Source: an uncultured Desulfomonile sp.
GTDB taxonomy: Bacteria > Desulfobacterota > Desulfomonilia > Desulfomonilales > Desulfomonilaceae
Reading direction: 5' to 3'
Assembly: GCA_903952205.1 (NCBI GenBank)
Contig: CAJBEZ010000028.1
Coordinates: 30,252 to 94,251 of the forward strand
Length of the DNA: 64,000 nucleotides
Below, piece after piece: positions 9,425-17,098 of this stretch (its first letter is position 1; each line of letters opens with the position of its first letter). Both the position numbers and the translations under genes were made by a program. Under the pieces are notes generated by a model that did not search any database, was not told where the DNA came from, and saw only the letters and a list, made by a program, of their open reading frames with translations.

Positions 9425-9700
9425 TTAAGGCTTGGACTTGCCGGGCTTAGAAAGCCCGCGCATGCCGGATCCCGACCCTGAAGACTCCAAACCGGTTTTA
9501 TTCTTACTATTGGTTTTTTTGATTCCTGTCGAAGAACCACCCGGCGAAACTTTCGGCGATGAACTCTTGTTGGTAGATCCAACAAGGGATTTGGTCTTAC
9601 CCGTAGTACTTTTAGACAAGATATCCTTGCCTTTGGCATGGACAAGAGAAACACACAGGAACAAAAAACATACAAGAAATACTAACGTTCTTGTTTTCAC
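9425..9700 (-). CDS. Small exported Ser/Gly/Lys-rich protein
   Basis: A 91-residue protein starting with GTG at 9700; AAGGGAG lies 8 bases upstream. The first 22 residues are a good signal peptide (LVFLVCFLFLCVSLVHA). The rest is low-complexity, rich in Lys, Ser, Thr and Gly, without cysteines after cleavage and without recognised domains. Likely a disordered periplasmic or surface protein. It converges on the rhodanese gene. The overlapping forward frame is treated as a shadow. Confidence 0.6.
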   Translation of the reverse strand: MKTRTLVFLVCFLFLCVSLVHAKGKDILSKSTTGKTKSLVGSTNKSSSPKVSPGGSSTGIKKTNSKNKTGLESSGSGSGMRGLSKPGKSKP

Positions 9701-10226
9701 GCTGATTTCTCCCTTGACATTTTTATCCTCAAAGGAAATGTCACTTTTTATTTACCGTTCTAATCCTAACAGTACCAGACAGCTATTTTCAACTAGATTG
9801 ACAGCTTCCTCATGTAAAACTTCCTTTAGGTCTCCAATCACTTTTACGAAATGGTTTGTAGCGCTAAGGCCATTTTGAACCAGGGTTCGACTCGACTGTT
9901 TTTCAAGAGACTTCGGCGTGCGTTTTAGCACGCAACTGCTTGACTCATGGGTGCGATTCCGCACATAGTATAACGCCTGTTAAATCAGGCTATTACGTCA
10001 ACTATTTTTACCAACGTGCGATTTAGCTCATCGTAACGATCATTGTCGCTCATGCCATTTGAAAAAATCAGGGCACTGGAGCGGTAACCCGCCAATTTTA
10101 CCATGATTTATTTTATTTAAATTTAAAAAGAAAATGGCGCCATTTATGCTAAAAGTAAGTCACGCAACGAATGGATGTCTTTGTCCCTAAAATCGAGATT
10201 TTCAAGTTTTCGAGCCGGAGGAACTG
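9701..10226. other. Non-coding gap rich in short palindromes
   Basis: I see no convincing gene here. The stretch holds a run of short perfect inverted repeats: GCGTGC/GCACGC (9916-9933), GTGCG/CGCAC (9951-9964), GCCTG/CAGGC (9975-9990), ATCGT/ACGAT (10030-10040), GCGG/CCGC (10081-10092) and the 14-base palindrome AAATGGCGCCATTT (10132-10145). This density is unusual in the window and suggests a structured RNA or several regulator sites. Confidence 0.5.
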
Positions 10227-10400
10227 TTGATAAATTCCGAAACCAATTCTAATCGTCTGTGCGAAGAATCTCCCGAGGCGAAGGTTTCTTTGGGCTCGAG
10301 GGGGGGGGATCCCCTACCTGATCTACCTGTTTCAGAATTTTCTCCGATTGAGGACGGTTTTGTTATTCCCAGTGTTGAACTGGTTTCTAATAATTGTTGA
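10227..10400 (+). CDS. Candidate 57-residue small protein, first of a two-ORF unit
   Basis: The frame starts at TTG 10227 with GGAGGA only 4 bases upstream and runs 57 codons to TGA 10400. The product is acidic, hydrophilic, without a signal peptide or membrane segment, and ends in Asn-Asn-Cys. I do not recognise it. Support comes from the ribosome-binding site, the second small ORF with its own site 11 bases later, and the terminator 30 bases after that ORF. A G8 run inside the frame makes sequencing error possible. Confidence 0.4.
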   Translation: MINSETNSNRLCEESPEAKVSLGSRGGDPLPDLPVSEFSPIEDGFVIPSVELVSNNC

Positions 10401-10411
10401 AAAGGGGCGCT

Positions 10412-10540
10412 ATGTCAGGACTCTCGGAATTGTCTACGTCGCAAAGAGTTTATAGAAGTCGTATGTTATTTCGATCCTTTTTTGTTAACCATAATTCCAG
10501 TTTCAGTCTGATCATTTTTTGTATTGCGCCCCCGTCATAA
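10412..10540 (+). CDS. Candidate 42-residue small protein, second of a two-ORF unit
   Basis: ATG 10412 is preceded by AAAAGGGG at 4-5 bases and the frame runs 42 codons to TAA. The C-terminal half is hydrophobic (FSLIIFCIAPPS), so it may be membrane-associated. No homolog is recognised. A strong terminator begins 29 bases downstream. Confidence 0.4.
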   Translation: MSGLSELSTSQRVYRSRMLFRSFFVNHNSSFSLIIFCIAPPS

Positions 10541-10569
10541 TAATCATACCCTCTTTTATACTATAGTCT

Positions 10570-10599
10570 GGACAGTCCATAATGACTGTCCATTTTTTT
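10570..10599 (+). terminator. Rho-independent terminator
   Basis: GGACAGTC (10570-10577), loop CATAAT, GACTGTCC (10584-10591), then ATTTTTTT. An eight-base perfect stem with a T tail on the plus strand. No recognised long gene precedes it, so it implies a transcript ending here, most simply that of the two small ORFs. Confidence 0.85.
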
Positions 10600-10811
10600 G
10601 GATTCACAATTTTGAAATAGGCGCCTCATTAACGGTGAAGACAATATCCACAAAATTCTAGAGAGGGTTTGGCTTGCCTGTGCCTTGATCATTTTCATGC
10701 ATATACTCAGACCGCTTTTGAGGGTTTTTGCAGCGCTCTGTTGTGACTGATAAAATCGGAATACTCCGCAACCGCACCACAGTTGATGCGTTTCGCAAAG
10801 GGGGATTATTG

Positions 10812-12581
10812 ATGGTCCAGCGCAAACATATTCTGATAGTCGATGACGAACCTAAGAACCAAAGGCTGATTAAGGACTTTCTGGAAGTCCTCGGCCACTC
10901 GTCGGAACCTGCAAATGACGGACTTGAAGCGCTGGAGAAGCTAAAATCCGGATTCGACCTTGTGCTGCTGGATATCATGATGCCGGGCATAGATGGGTTC
11001 GAGGTAGTCCGATATATCCGTGAGAACCCTCAATTTGCTGACATTCCTGTCATCATGGTCACAGTTCTTGATGACAAAGAAACGCGCCTTCGGGCTGTAG
11101 AGGCGGGCGCAAATGATTTTATCAACAAGCCTATCGACCGACTTGAATTCAATGTCAGAATAGAATCTCTACTTAAAATGAAGGATGCCCAAGACGCAAT
11201 CAAGAAACACCAAGCTGAATTGGAGGAGACTGTAGAGCGGCGGACATCAGAGCTTCTGGAGAGTGAAAGACGTTTCAGGACCCTTTTTGAGTCTGCGCAA
11301 GACTGCATATTTATCAAAGACAGAGAACATAGATATATCGATGTCAACGCTGCGACCGTGGATCTCTTACAGATGGCCAGGTACGAGATCATTGGAAAAA
11401 CCGACATCGATTTTTTTGGCGAAGCGTATGCCGCTGAGTCCAAGAATGTCGAGTCCAGAGTTCTAAAAGGACAAACCATCGAGACCCAGCAGAATCTGGA
11501 GTGGAAATCACAGTCACTCTCTCTAGACTTTGTCAGATTTCCTCTTCTGGATTCATCCGGCGAAATAACAGGAATCTGCGGCATTGCACGGGAATTGGTC
11601 AAACCCTTCTCTACTACCTTTTGCGAATCTCCCCCAATCATCGAATATCAGTCTGACGCTATGCGATCGACTCTCGCAAAGGCAAACCTCGCTGCGGAAA
11701 CAAATAGCGTAATACTCCTGACCGGCGAGACGGGTAGTGGCAAGGACCACCTTGCACGCTACATACATGATCGGTCTTCCCGTTCTAGTGGCCCTTTCTA
11801 TTCTATCAATTGCGCGGCTATCCCTTCAGAACTAGCGGAGTCGGAACTTTTCGGACATGAGGCCGGCGCATACACCGGAGCCCTTCGGAAGAAACGAGGA
11901 ATTCTGGAACTGGCCGAGGGGGGAACACTCCTGTTGAATGAAATCGGAGAATTGGCGCCTCTGACACAAGCTAAATTACTGACTTTTTTGGACACTTTCT
12001 CTTTCACCCGAGTCGGAGGCGAAAAAAGTGTCACCGTAAACATTAAACTAATAGCGGCCACCAATAAAGATCTTTGGGAAGAAGTCTCTGATGGTCGTTT
12101 CAGAAAAGATCTCTTCTATCGTCTGAACGTGTTTGGTATAAATGTTCCGCCACTTCGAGAACGGGTCGAAGATATCACAATAATCATGAATTTAATTCTT
12201 ACACGCCTCTGCAAAGAGATACAGCTTTCATGTGTTCCGAAAATAAATTTGGAAGCTATAAACACTCTGCGGTCCTACACTTGGCCCGGAAATGTGAGGG
12301 AACTGAGAAACGTTTTGGAACGAGCGCTTATCACGTCTCGGGGAGACACTATTCGTAACGGTCACCTGGGCCTGGGGCAAACGGAAGGGGTTGGGTCTTT
12401 GAGGAAACCGAGTGTTCCTTCAGGACGTTCTCTGTATGATGTTATTGGAGAAACAGAGCGGCTCCTGATTGAGGATGCCCTTGGCCGTTCCGGTCGGAAG
12501 AAACAGGAAGCCGCAAGTCTACTTGGCATTTCCAGGTTTGCCCTGGTCCGCCATATGACCAAACTGGGAATATGCGGTTGA
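10812..12581 (+). CDS. Response regulator with receiver, PAS and sigma-54 AAA+ domains
   Basis: A 589-residue NtrC-family protein. The ATG at 10812 follows GGGGG by 7 bases and begins a receiver domain directly; the longer TTG frame at 10728 adds non-family residues. Receiver with phosphoacceptor D54 (LLDIMMPG), coiled linker, PAS (about 155-270), AAA+ core with Walker A GETGSGKD, sigma-54 loop GAYTGA (352-357) in place of GAFTGA, and a Fis-type helix-turn-helix (KKQEAASLLGISRFALVRHM). It overlaps the next kinase gene by 10 bases, so the two are probably co-translated partners. Confidence 0.9.
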   Translation: MVQRKHILIVDDEPKNQRLIKDFLEVLGHSSEPANDGLEALEKLKSGFDLVLLDIMMPGIDGFEVVRYIRENPQFADIPVIMVTVLDDKETRLRAVEAGANDFINKPIDRLEFNVRIESLLKMKDAQDAIKKHQAELEETVERRTSELLESERRFRTLFESAQDCIFIKDREHRYIDVNAATVDLLQMARYEIIGKTDIDFFGEAYAAESKNVESRVLKGQTIETQQNLEWKSQSLSLDFVRFPLLDSSGEITGICGIARELVKPFSTTFCESPPIIEYQSDAMRSTLAKANLAAETNSVILLTGETGSGKDHLARYIHDRSSRSSGPFYSINCAAIPSELAESELFGHEAGAYTGALRKKRGILELAEGGTLLLNEIGELAPLTQAKLLTFLDTFSFTRVGGEKSVTVNIKLIAATNKDLWEEVSDGRFRKDLFYRLNVFGINVPPLRERVEDITIIMNLILTRLCKEIQLSCVPKINLEAINTLRSYTWPGNVRELRNVLERALITSRGDTIRNGHLGLGQTEGVGSLRKPSVPSGRSLYDVIGETERLLIEDALGRSGRKKQEAASLLGISRFALVRHMTKLGICG

Positions 12582-14455
12582 CAATACTCATTACAAGTGA
12601 CTTGGTTGCAAAAACGGACCGCCTCCGTAGCGGACAGATAAGACAGGTATATTCTCATTCAGTGCAAGGAGGTTTAGCTGCGCTTCTGGGAGCTATAGTC
12701 TTGGCCGGGGCTCTTTGGGGCACAATTTCACACGCTAGATTGATAGCATGGGTTTCATGTTATCTGGCCATATTTGTCGTTCGACTATTCCTCATTTTGG
12801 CATTCCAAAAAGCGGCTCCCACAGGAAAAGATTTATTTACCTGGGGGACGACCCATACGTTTATTACTAGCCTGAGCGGGCTGGTATGGACAGCCGCCGC
12901 AGTGTTTATTTTCCCTGCAGACGTCGAGTACCTTCAGATTTTTATGATTGTTTTTGTTGGAGGAATAGTCGCCGGAGCGGTGGTAGTCTACTCCCCAACC
13001 AATGAATACTTGATTAACATTCTCCTGGTCCTTGTTCCGCTTGCTGCACGATTTATATATCAGGGCACAGATCACGATCTTAACATCGGGGTCATCCTGC
13101 TCATGTTTGGTGTTTTTATGGCTCTGTTGGGCCATAATATTCACAAGTTGTACTCGGAACTCCTAACTCTGAGATTTGAAAAAGACGATCTCATTGAAGG
13201 TCTTAAAGCTGACATCTCATCGCGGAAACTCGCAGCGGCCCTCACAACTGAGCTTCGAGCTCAAGCCGAGGCTGCCGGCGCAGCTAAGAGTGAATTCCTT
13301 ATGAACATGAGTCATGAACTCCGAACACCTTTGACCGCCATCATCGGTTTCGCTGATTTGTTGTCTGAACAATTCTTCGGTAAGCTCAATGAAAAGCAAT
13401 TGGGGTATGTAAGTGAGATTTCTGAAGCAGGCCACCTTCTGAGTCAACTGATTAACGACATACTTGACTTGTCTAAAGTCGATTCAGGAAAGATGGAATT
13501 GAGCGTGTCCAGTGTCAGATTGGGTCATTTATTGGAAAATAGTCTGAACATGGTCAGGCAAAAAGTCGGGAAACGAGGTTTGGAAATAAATCTGTCAATT
13601 CAAGAAGGTCTCAAGGGAATAGAGATTGTCGCCGATGAGATTAAACTTAAACAGATTCTGTTCAATCTGCTGACCAACGCTACCAAGTTTACCCCATCCG
13701 GTGGTCACATCCGATTGGGAGTTGAGCGCACAAACGCTGACCTCATTATAAGCGTTTCCGACACAGGCATCGGCTTAAAGCCGGAAGATCAACACCGGAT
13801 ATTTGAACCGTTCGAGAGATTGGATTCTTCTCTTTCCAACCCTGAAGCGGGTACCGGTTTGGGACTTGCTTTGGTTGCGAGACTCGTTGGGCTTCACGGG
13901 GGTCGCGTCTGGGCAATTAGTGACGGTGAAGGTAAGGGCAGCACGTTCAGTTTTACCATCCCATTCGTGCAAACATCCAAAGAGATAAAAGACCCCGAGG
14001 AACAGTTTACTGTGGCAACGACTACGGTCCGGAGGTTGACCCCCAATTTTCCGGTGGATGCCAAAAAGCGACCAAAAGTCCTAGTTGTGGAGGACAACAA
14101 GACCAACATGAAGTTAGTCGTGAATTTGCTGGAAGCCGGAGGGTATAACCCACTCCAGGCATTTTCGGCTGTAGATGGAATAAGAAGCTCGGAAATTTGT
14201 AAACCCGCTCTGATTGTAATAGACACCTCTCTTCCAGATATGGATGGATTGGCTGCCACCAGGGTTATAAAAAGTAATCCGCTTACCAGCCATATTCCCA
14301 TTATCGCTCTTACCGCCGGCACGATGAAGATTGACGAACAAACCTCTAAAGAAGCAGGTTGTGCAGCATATTTTGTCAAACCCTTTGATATCTGGATCTT
14401 CTACCGAACCCTCGATGGGCTAATTAAAACAGTGGACGAGGGTCAGGTCGAATAA
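12572..14455 (+). CDS. Membrane-bound hybrid histidine kinase
   Basis: A 627-residue kinase whose ATG lies inside the end of the response-regulator gene. About six membrane helices (30-190) form a sensor without a large periplasmic loop. Then HisKA with phosphoacceptor H248 (MNMSHELRTPLTAIIGF), HATPase_c (DTGIGLKPEDQHRIFEPF, GTGLGLALVARLV) and a C-terminal receiver with D551 (VIDTSLPDMDG). Likely the cognate sensor for the upstream regulator; the stimulus is unknown. Confidence 0.92.
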   Translation: MRLTILITSDLVAKTDRLRSGQIRQVYSHSVQGGLAALLGAIVLAGALWGTISHARLIAWVSCYLAIFVVRLFLILAFQKAAPTGKDLFTWGTTHTFITSLSGLVWTAAAVFIFPADVEYLQIFMIVFVGGIVAGAVVVYSPTNEYLINILLVLVPLAARFIYQGTDHDLNIGVILLMFGVFMALLGHNIHKLYSELLTLRFEKDDLIEGLKADISSRKLAAALTTELRAQAEAAGAAKSEFLMNMSHELRTPLTAIIGFADLLSEQFFGKLNEKQLGYVSEISEAGHLLSQLINDILDLSKVDSGKMELSVSSVRLGHLLENSLNMVRQKVGKRGLEINLSIQEGLKGIEIVADEIKLKQILFNLLTNATKFTPSGGHIRLGVERTNADLIISVSDTGIGLKPEDQHRIFEPFERLDSSLSNPEAGTGLGLALVARLVGLHGGRVWAISDGEGKGSTFSFTIPFVQTSKEIKDPEEQFTVATTTVRRLTPNFPVDAKKRPKVLVVEDNKTNMKLVVNLLEAGGYNPLQAFSAVDGIRSSEICKPALIVIDTSLPDMDGLAATRVIKSNPLTSHIPIIALTAGTMKIDEQTSKEAGCAAYFVKPFDIWIFYRTLDGLIKTVDEGQVE

Positions 14456-14578
14456 TTCACCAGGTGTTAAAAAGGCCAACTAATGGACCGAAATGGACAT
14501 GTTCTAAGTTGATGGTCAGCCCCTTCCTTTTGGATCAACAATTTTAACACATCTCCCTAAGCGAGATCACAGAAAATG

Positions 14579-14607
14579 TTGACAAAACTTATGGGACATT
14601 TTAGTTT
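14579..14607 (+). promoter_or_regulatory. Sigma-70-type promoter of the metal-efflux locus
   Basis: TTGACA (14579-14584), 17 bases, then TAGTTT. The predicted start near 14614 is about 60 bases before the first gene of the locus. The perfect -35 box suggests good basal activity; no clear metalloregulator site was seen. Confidence 0.5.
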
Positions 14608-14673
14608 GCCTTTGCCCTTATGATGATTAATTTATAGAGGCTATAGGGCGTATTGCATTAATAAAGGCCGCTT

Positions 14674-15114
14674 GTGAACAAAACTTTCATAATATGGCTG
14701 GTAATTGTGATTCACCAGATATCGGCTTGTGTAGGTGTGTCGTTCGCTTTGTGCTGTTCACACGAACCCTGCAATTTGACCGATTCCGCTTCTGATCACG
14801 TACACAGTCATCCAAGAATCCACTTCGCAACCCACCTTTTGTCGCATCTGGCAGAACCTGACGAATACAGTTCATCAGGAATGAAAAGATGTGCTTGCGA
14901 TTCACCTATCCCGGATTCTGCCAATCACACTTCATGCTTGTTGGATTCACAATCATTTTATTCAAAGCTGACGACCAGGAATCAATCCGACTGCATATTG
15001 ATTCTGATGGACCAGAGAATTCATTCACTCCATTTATGTTTCGTATCATCCAATATCAGATACAACGCCTATGCTTCCAGAGACTTAGCTTTTTCAGTCG
15101 TTCTCCTAATTTGA
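14674..15114 (+). CDS. Exported Cys/His-rich protein upstream of RND efflux genes
   Basis: A 146-residue protein starting at GTG 14674. The N-terminus is hydrophobic (IIWLVIVIHQISACVGVSFA), followed by a cluster CCSHEPC and HVHSHPRIH, with further Cys and His. Ten or so cysteines and many histidines before a metal-efflux operon suggest periplasmic metal binding, but I do not recognise a named family. First gene of the rightward locus; a weak AAGG precedes it. Confidence 0.55.
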   Translation: MNKTFIIWLVIVIHQISACVGVSFALCCSHEPCNLTDSASDHVHSHPRIHFATHLLSHLAEPDEYSSSGMKRCACDSPIPDSANHTSCLLDSQSFYSKLTTRNQSDCILILMDQRIHSLHLCFVSSNIRYNAYASRDLAFSVVLLI

Positions 15115-15166
15115 GAGTTCCCTCAACAACTCAACAAAAATCTTTATAAGGGGAGTTTGACACGAG

Positions 15167-15433
15167 ATGAAGTCTCTATTTGTACTTTTGACCGCAATGT
15201 GCTTTTTGAATTCAGCCAATCTAACGGCAGCTCAAAGCGCTGCTGTCCGCAACACGATAAACCAGAAATGGAATCAAGTTCATAGATGGCAAAATAAACA
15301 GGACGCTCGTTTCGATTCAATAGAGCGTGAAGCCAAAAGCCTGCTTAGTAAGCAGCGTTCGTCGTCTTCTCCGTGCCCTCAAGTCAATGAAAAAAAGAAG
15401 AAGGATACTATCACTTCACACAATATCAATTAA
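15167..15433 (+). CDS. Small exported charged protein
   Basis: An 88-residue protein with a signal peptide (MKSLFVLLTAMCFLNSANLTAA-Q) and a charged, probably helical mature part with one Cys near the end. No domain recognised. GGGGAG lies about 12 bases upstream. It sits between the Cys/His-rich gene and the efflux genes. Confidence 0.55.
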   Translation: MKSLFVLLTAMCFLNSANLTAAQSAAVRNTINQKWNQVHRWQNKQDARFDSIEREAKSLLSKQRSSSSPCPQVNEKKKKDTITSHNIN

Positions 15434-15444
15434 ACATTCAACCT

Positions 15445-15514
15445 TCAGCCTGGCGGCAATTCGATGAAAGACCCAACGGTCAAACCGTCAGGCTGATGTC
15501 TGGTGGCACACCAG
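15445..15514 (+). promoter_or_regulatory. Structured leader or attenuator before the efflux genes
   Basis: TCAGCCTG (15445-15452) pairs perfectly with CAGGCTGA (15489-15496). Inside lies ACGGT-CAA-ACCGT, and just after it a second hairpin CTGGTG-GCA-CACCAG (15500-15514). The set occupies most of the 145-base gap before the adaptor gene. No T tail follows, so it does not look like a plain terminator. It does not match a riboswitch class I can recall. Confidence 0.45.
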
Positions 15515-15578
15515 CATAACCTATCGAAATAGTGGCTAAATTGTATTAGTCATGGCCGGGTTTTAGAAAGAATAAAAC

Positions 15579-17090
15579 ATGACGACAAAAGAGATTGTAG
15601 TTATCTGCGGCGTAATACTGGCAGGACTAGTCTTGTCCACCGGCATATTACTTTCGGATAAAAAGGCGTCCAGTTTCATAGACTCTCATGGCCACGGAAG
15701 TGAAGATGGTCATAAACACGACGCCGACAAGGGCAAGCACGGGGGAAAAATACTTACGGAAGGTTCGTTCCAACTTGAGATTGTAATCTACGAAAAAGGC
15801 ATGCAACCACATTTTAGAATCTATCCATACAAAGATCACAAGCCATTAGACCCAGCAGAAGTGAAGGTTTCGGTTGAGTTGGAGCGACTCGGCGACAAAA
15901 TGACGACTCTTGGCTTCAAGCCCGAACAAGATTATCTCGTTTCTGATCAGGAGATCGAAGAACCTCATTCTTTCTTCGTTAAGGTTCTGGCGGAATGGAA
16001 CGGCCGTAAATTTGATTGGGAATATTCACAGTATGAAGGTCGGTTCACATTGGCGCCTGAACTAACTAAAAAAATGGGTATCGAATCTACCATGGCCAAC
16101 CCCGAAACCATAAGATCCATTCTGGCTCTGCCGGGGGAAATTGCGATCAATACTGACATGGTATCACGGGTAGTCCCCAGGGTTTCGGGGTTAATACTCC
16201 AATCGTTGAAGAATCTTGGAGACATGGTCACGAAAGATGAATTAATAGCTGTTATCGATAGTCGGGAATTGGGTGAGGCAAAAAGTCAGTATCTCTTGGC
16301 GCTTGAGAGAGAAAAGCTGGCCCGGTATAACTTCGATCGATCCCAACAACTTTGGGAAAAGCAAACAGTTCCTGAAAAAGAATTCCTTACGGCAAAGAAA
16401 GCGTTTCTCGAGGAAAAAATCGGACTCACCTCCGCAACCCGTAAGCTTGTGGCCATGGGGTTAAAGGAGCAGGAAATCGTAAAACTTGAGGAGGGTTCCC
16501 TGAGTGATCTTACTAACTACCCTATTCGAGCCGCATTCGAGGGCATAGTTGTCAAGAAACGCCTATCTACCGGCGAATGGCTGAAAGATGACGCTGAAAT
16601 ATATGTCATAGCGGACCTTTCTACGGTTTGGGTTGAAATTACCGTGTATCCCAAGGATCTGGAATCGGTTCATATTGGACAAAAAGCGGTCGTCAAGTCC
16701 GCAAGTTCCACCTTAGAGGCTGAAGGAGAAGTTTCGTACGTAGGACTGGTGGTTGGGGAGGACAGTCGGACCGCCAAAGCCCGAGTGGTGATTCCCAATA
16801 ATGACGGGAGATGGCGTCCCGGTCTTTTTGTGAAGGTTGAATTGGTCCGAGATGAGACTTCCGTTCCAGTGGCTGTACAGTCCGACGCCATTCAGACCTA
16901 CCAGAATAAGCCCATGGTTTTTATCCATTACGATGACCAATTTGAGGCCCGTCCCATTCAACTGGGGCGCAGCGACGGACAATTTACCGAGGTTCTTAAA
17001 GGGCTTTCAAAAGGTGAAAACTATGTTGTGAAGAATAGTTTTATCCTGAAGTCGGAAATGGGAAAAGCCGGAATGTCACATCAACATTAG
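15579..17090 (+). CDS. Heavy-metal RND efflux periplasmic adaptor (CzcB/CusB-like)
   Basis: A 503-residue membrane-fusion protein. An N-terminal anchor (VICGVILAGLVLSTGILL) is followed by a His/Asp-rich metal-binding segment around residues 30-53 (HGHGSEDGHKHD), a beta domain, the barrel-sandwich and a coiled hairpin (about 215-300) and the C-terminal barrel. It links the inner-membrane pump to an outer-membrane channel. The pump gene begins 8 bases later, so both are one transcript. Confidence 0.9.
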   Translation: MTTKEIVVICGVILAGLVLSTGILLSDKKASSFIDSHGHGSEDGHKHDADKGKHGGKILTEGSFQLEIVIYEKGMQPHFRIYPYKDHKPLDPAEVKVSVELERLGDKMTTLGFKPEQDYLVSDQEIEEPHSFFVKVLAEWNGRKFDWEYSQYEGRFTLAPELTKKMGIESTMANPETIRSILALPGEIAINTDMVSRVVPRVSGLILQSLKNLGDMVTKDELIAVIDSRELGEAKSQYLLALEREKLARYNFDRSQQLWEKQTVPEKEFLTAKKAFLEEKIGLTSATRKLVAMGLKEQEIVKLEEGSLSDLTNYPIRAAFEGIVVKKRLSTGEWLKDDAEIYVIADLSTVWVEITVYPKDLESVHIGQKAVVKSASSTLEAEGEVSYVGLVVGEDSRTAKARVVIPNNDGRWRPGLFVKVELVRDETSVPVAVQSDAIQTYQNKPMVFIHYDDQFEARPIQLGRSDGQFTEVLKGLSKGENYVVKNSFILKSEMGKAGMSHQH

Positions 17091-17098
17091 GAAAACTT

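Noticed and set aside
9752..9964. 70-codon leftward frame
   Set aside because: It runs through the hairpins, lacks a ribosome-binding site and has no recognisable content.
9880..9970. tRNA-like pieces (GGGTTCGACTC and GATTCC) in the palindrome-rich gap
   Set aside because: No acceptor-stem pairing or anticodon arm can be built on either strand, so this is not a tRNA gene.
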